Below, one piece after another: positions 10,549 through 10,572 of a DNA stretch of 10,572 nucleotides. Position 1 is the first letter of the stretch; every line of letters begins with the position of its first letter. This DNA comes from Monoraphidium neglectum. Taxonomy: Eukaryota > Chlorophyta > Chlorophyceae > Sphaeropleales > Selenastraceae. The stretch spans positions 1 to 10,572 of the forward strand of contig NW_014011896.1 in the NCBI RefSeq assembly GCF_000611645.1. Direction: 5' to 3'. A program made the position numbers and the translations under genes. The notes below the pieces were generated by a model, which was given only the letters and a program-made list of their open reading frames with translations, did no database searches and had not been told where the DNA came from.

Positions 10549-10572
10549 GTGGGGTGAGGTGAGGGATTGGGG

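Overview
The window looks like nuclear DNA of a green alga (core Chlorophyta; Trebouxiophyceae or Chlorophyceae cannot be separated from sequence alone). The evidence is GC-rich, CTG/GCC-biased exons cut by many introns of roughly 75-500 bases with GTGCG, GTGAG or GTGGG donors and CAG acceptors, long CA microsatellites, a chlorophyte-type TGTAA polyadenylation signal, a plant/algal-type SnRK2-like kinase and a nuclear-encoded mitochondrial complex I subunit. There are no bacterial-style operons.

Three spliced protein genes are clear. (1) On the minus strand at 3286-291, eight exons encode nearly all of a SnRK2-like Ser/Thr kinase catalytic domain; the 3' end lies beyond the left edge. (2) On the plus strand at 5463-6620, three exons encode the PSST/20-kDa (NDUFS7, NuoB-type) subunit of complex I, with all four cluster N2 cysteines. 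(3) On the plus strand at 8426-10548, six exons encode the N-terminal half of a GH99 endo-alpha-1,2-mannosidase (MANEA-like); the gene continues past the right edge.

The kinase and complex I genes are divergent, about 2 kb apart. That interval carries a 151-base alternating purine-pyrimidine (CA/CG) tract, a second 53-base tract, and splice-flanked minus-strand reading frames that may be an unassigned gene. About 1.8 kb between the complex I and GH99 genes has no gene I can name. The three clear genes serve different processes (stress signalling, respiration, N-glycan or mannan processing), and nothing suggests a cluster.

I see no new multi-gene system. The points most worth checking are: a GC-AG kinase intron with a competing in-frame GT donor; an NRD catalytic loop in that kinase; a bacterial-type tryptophan in the GH99 SWW motif; the long Z-DNA-prone tracts; and five perfect TGACGTCA palindromes in 10.6 kb.
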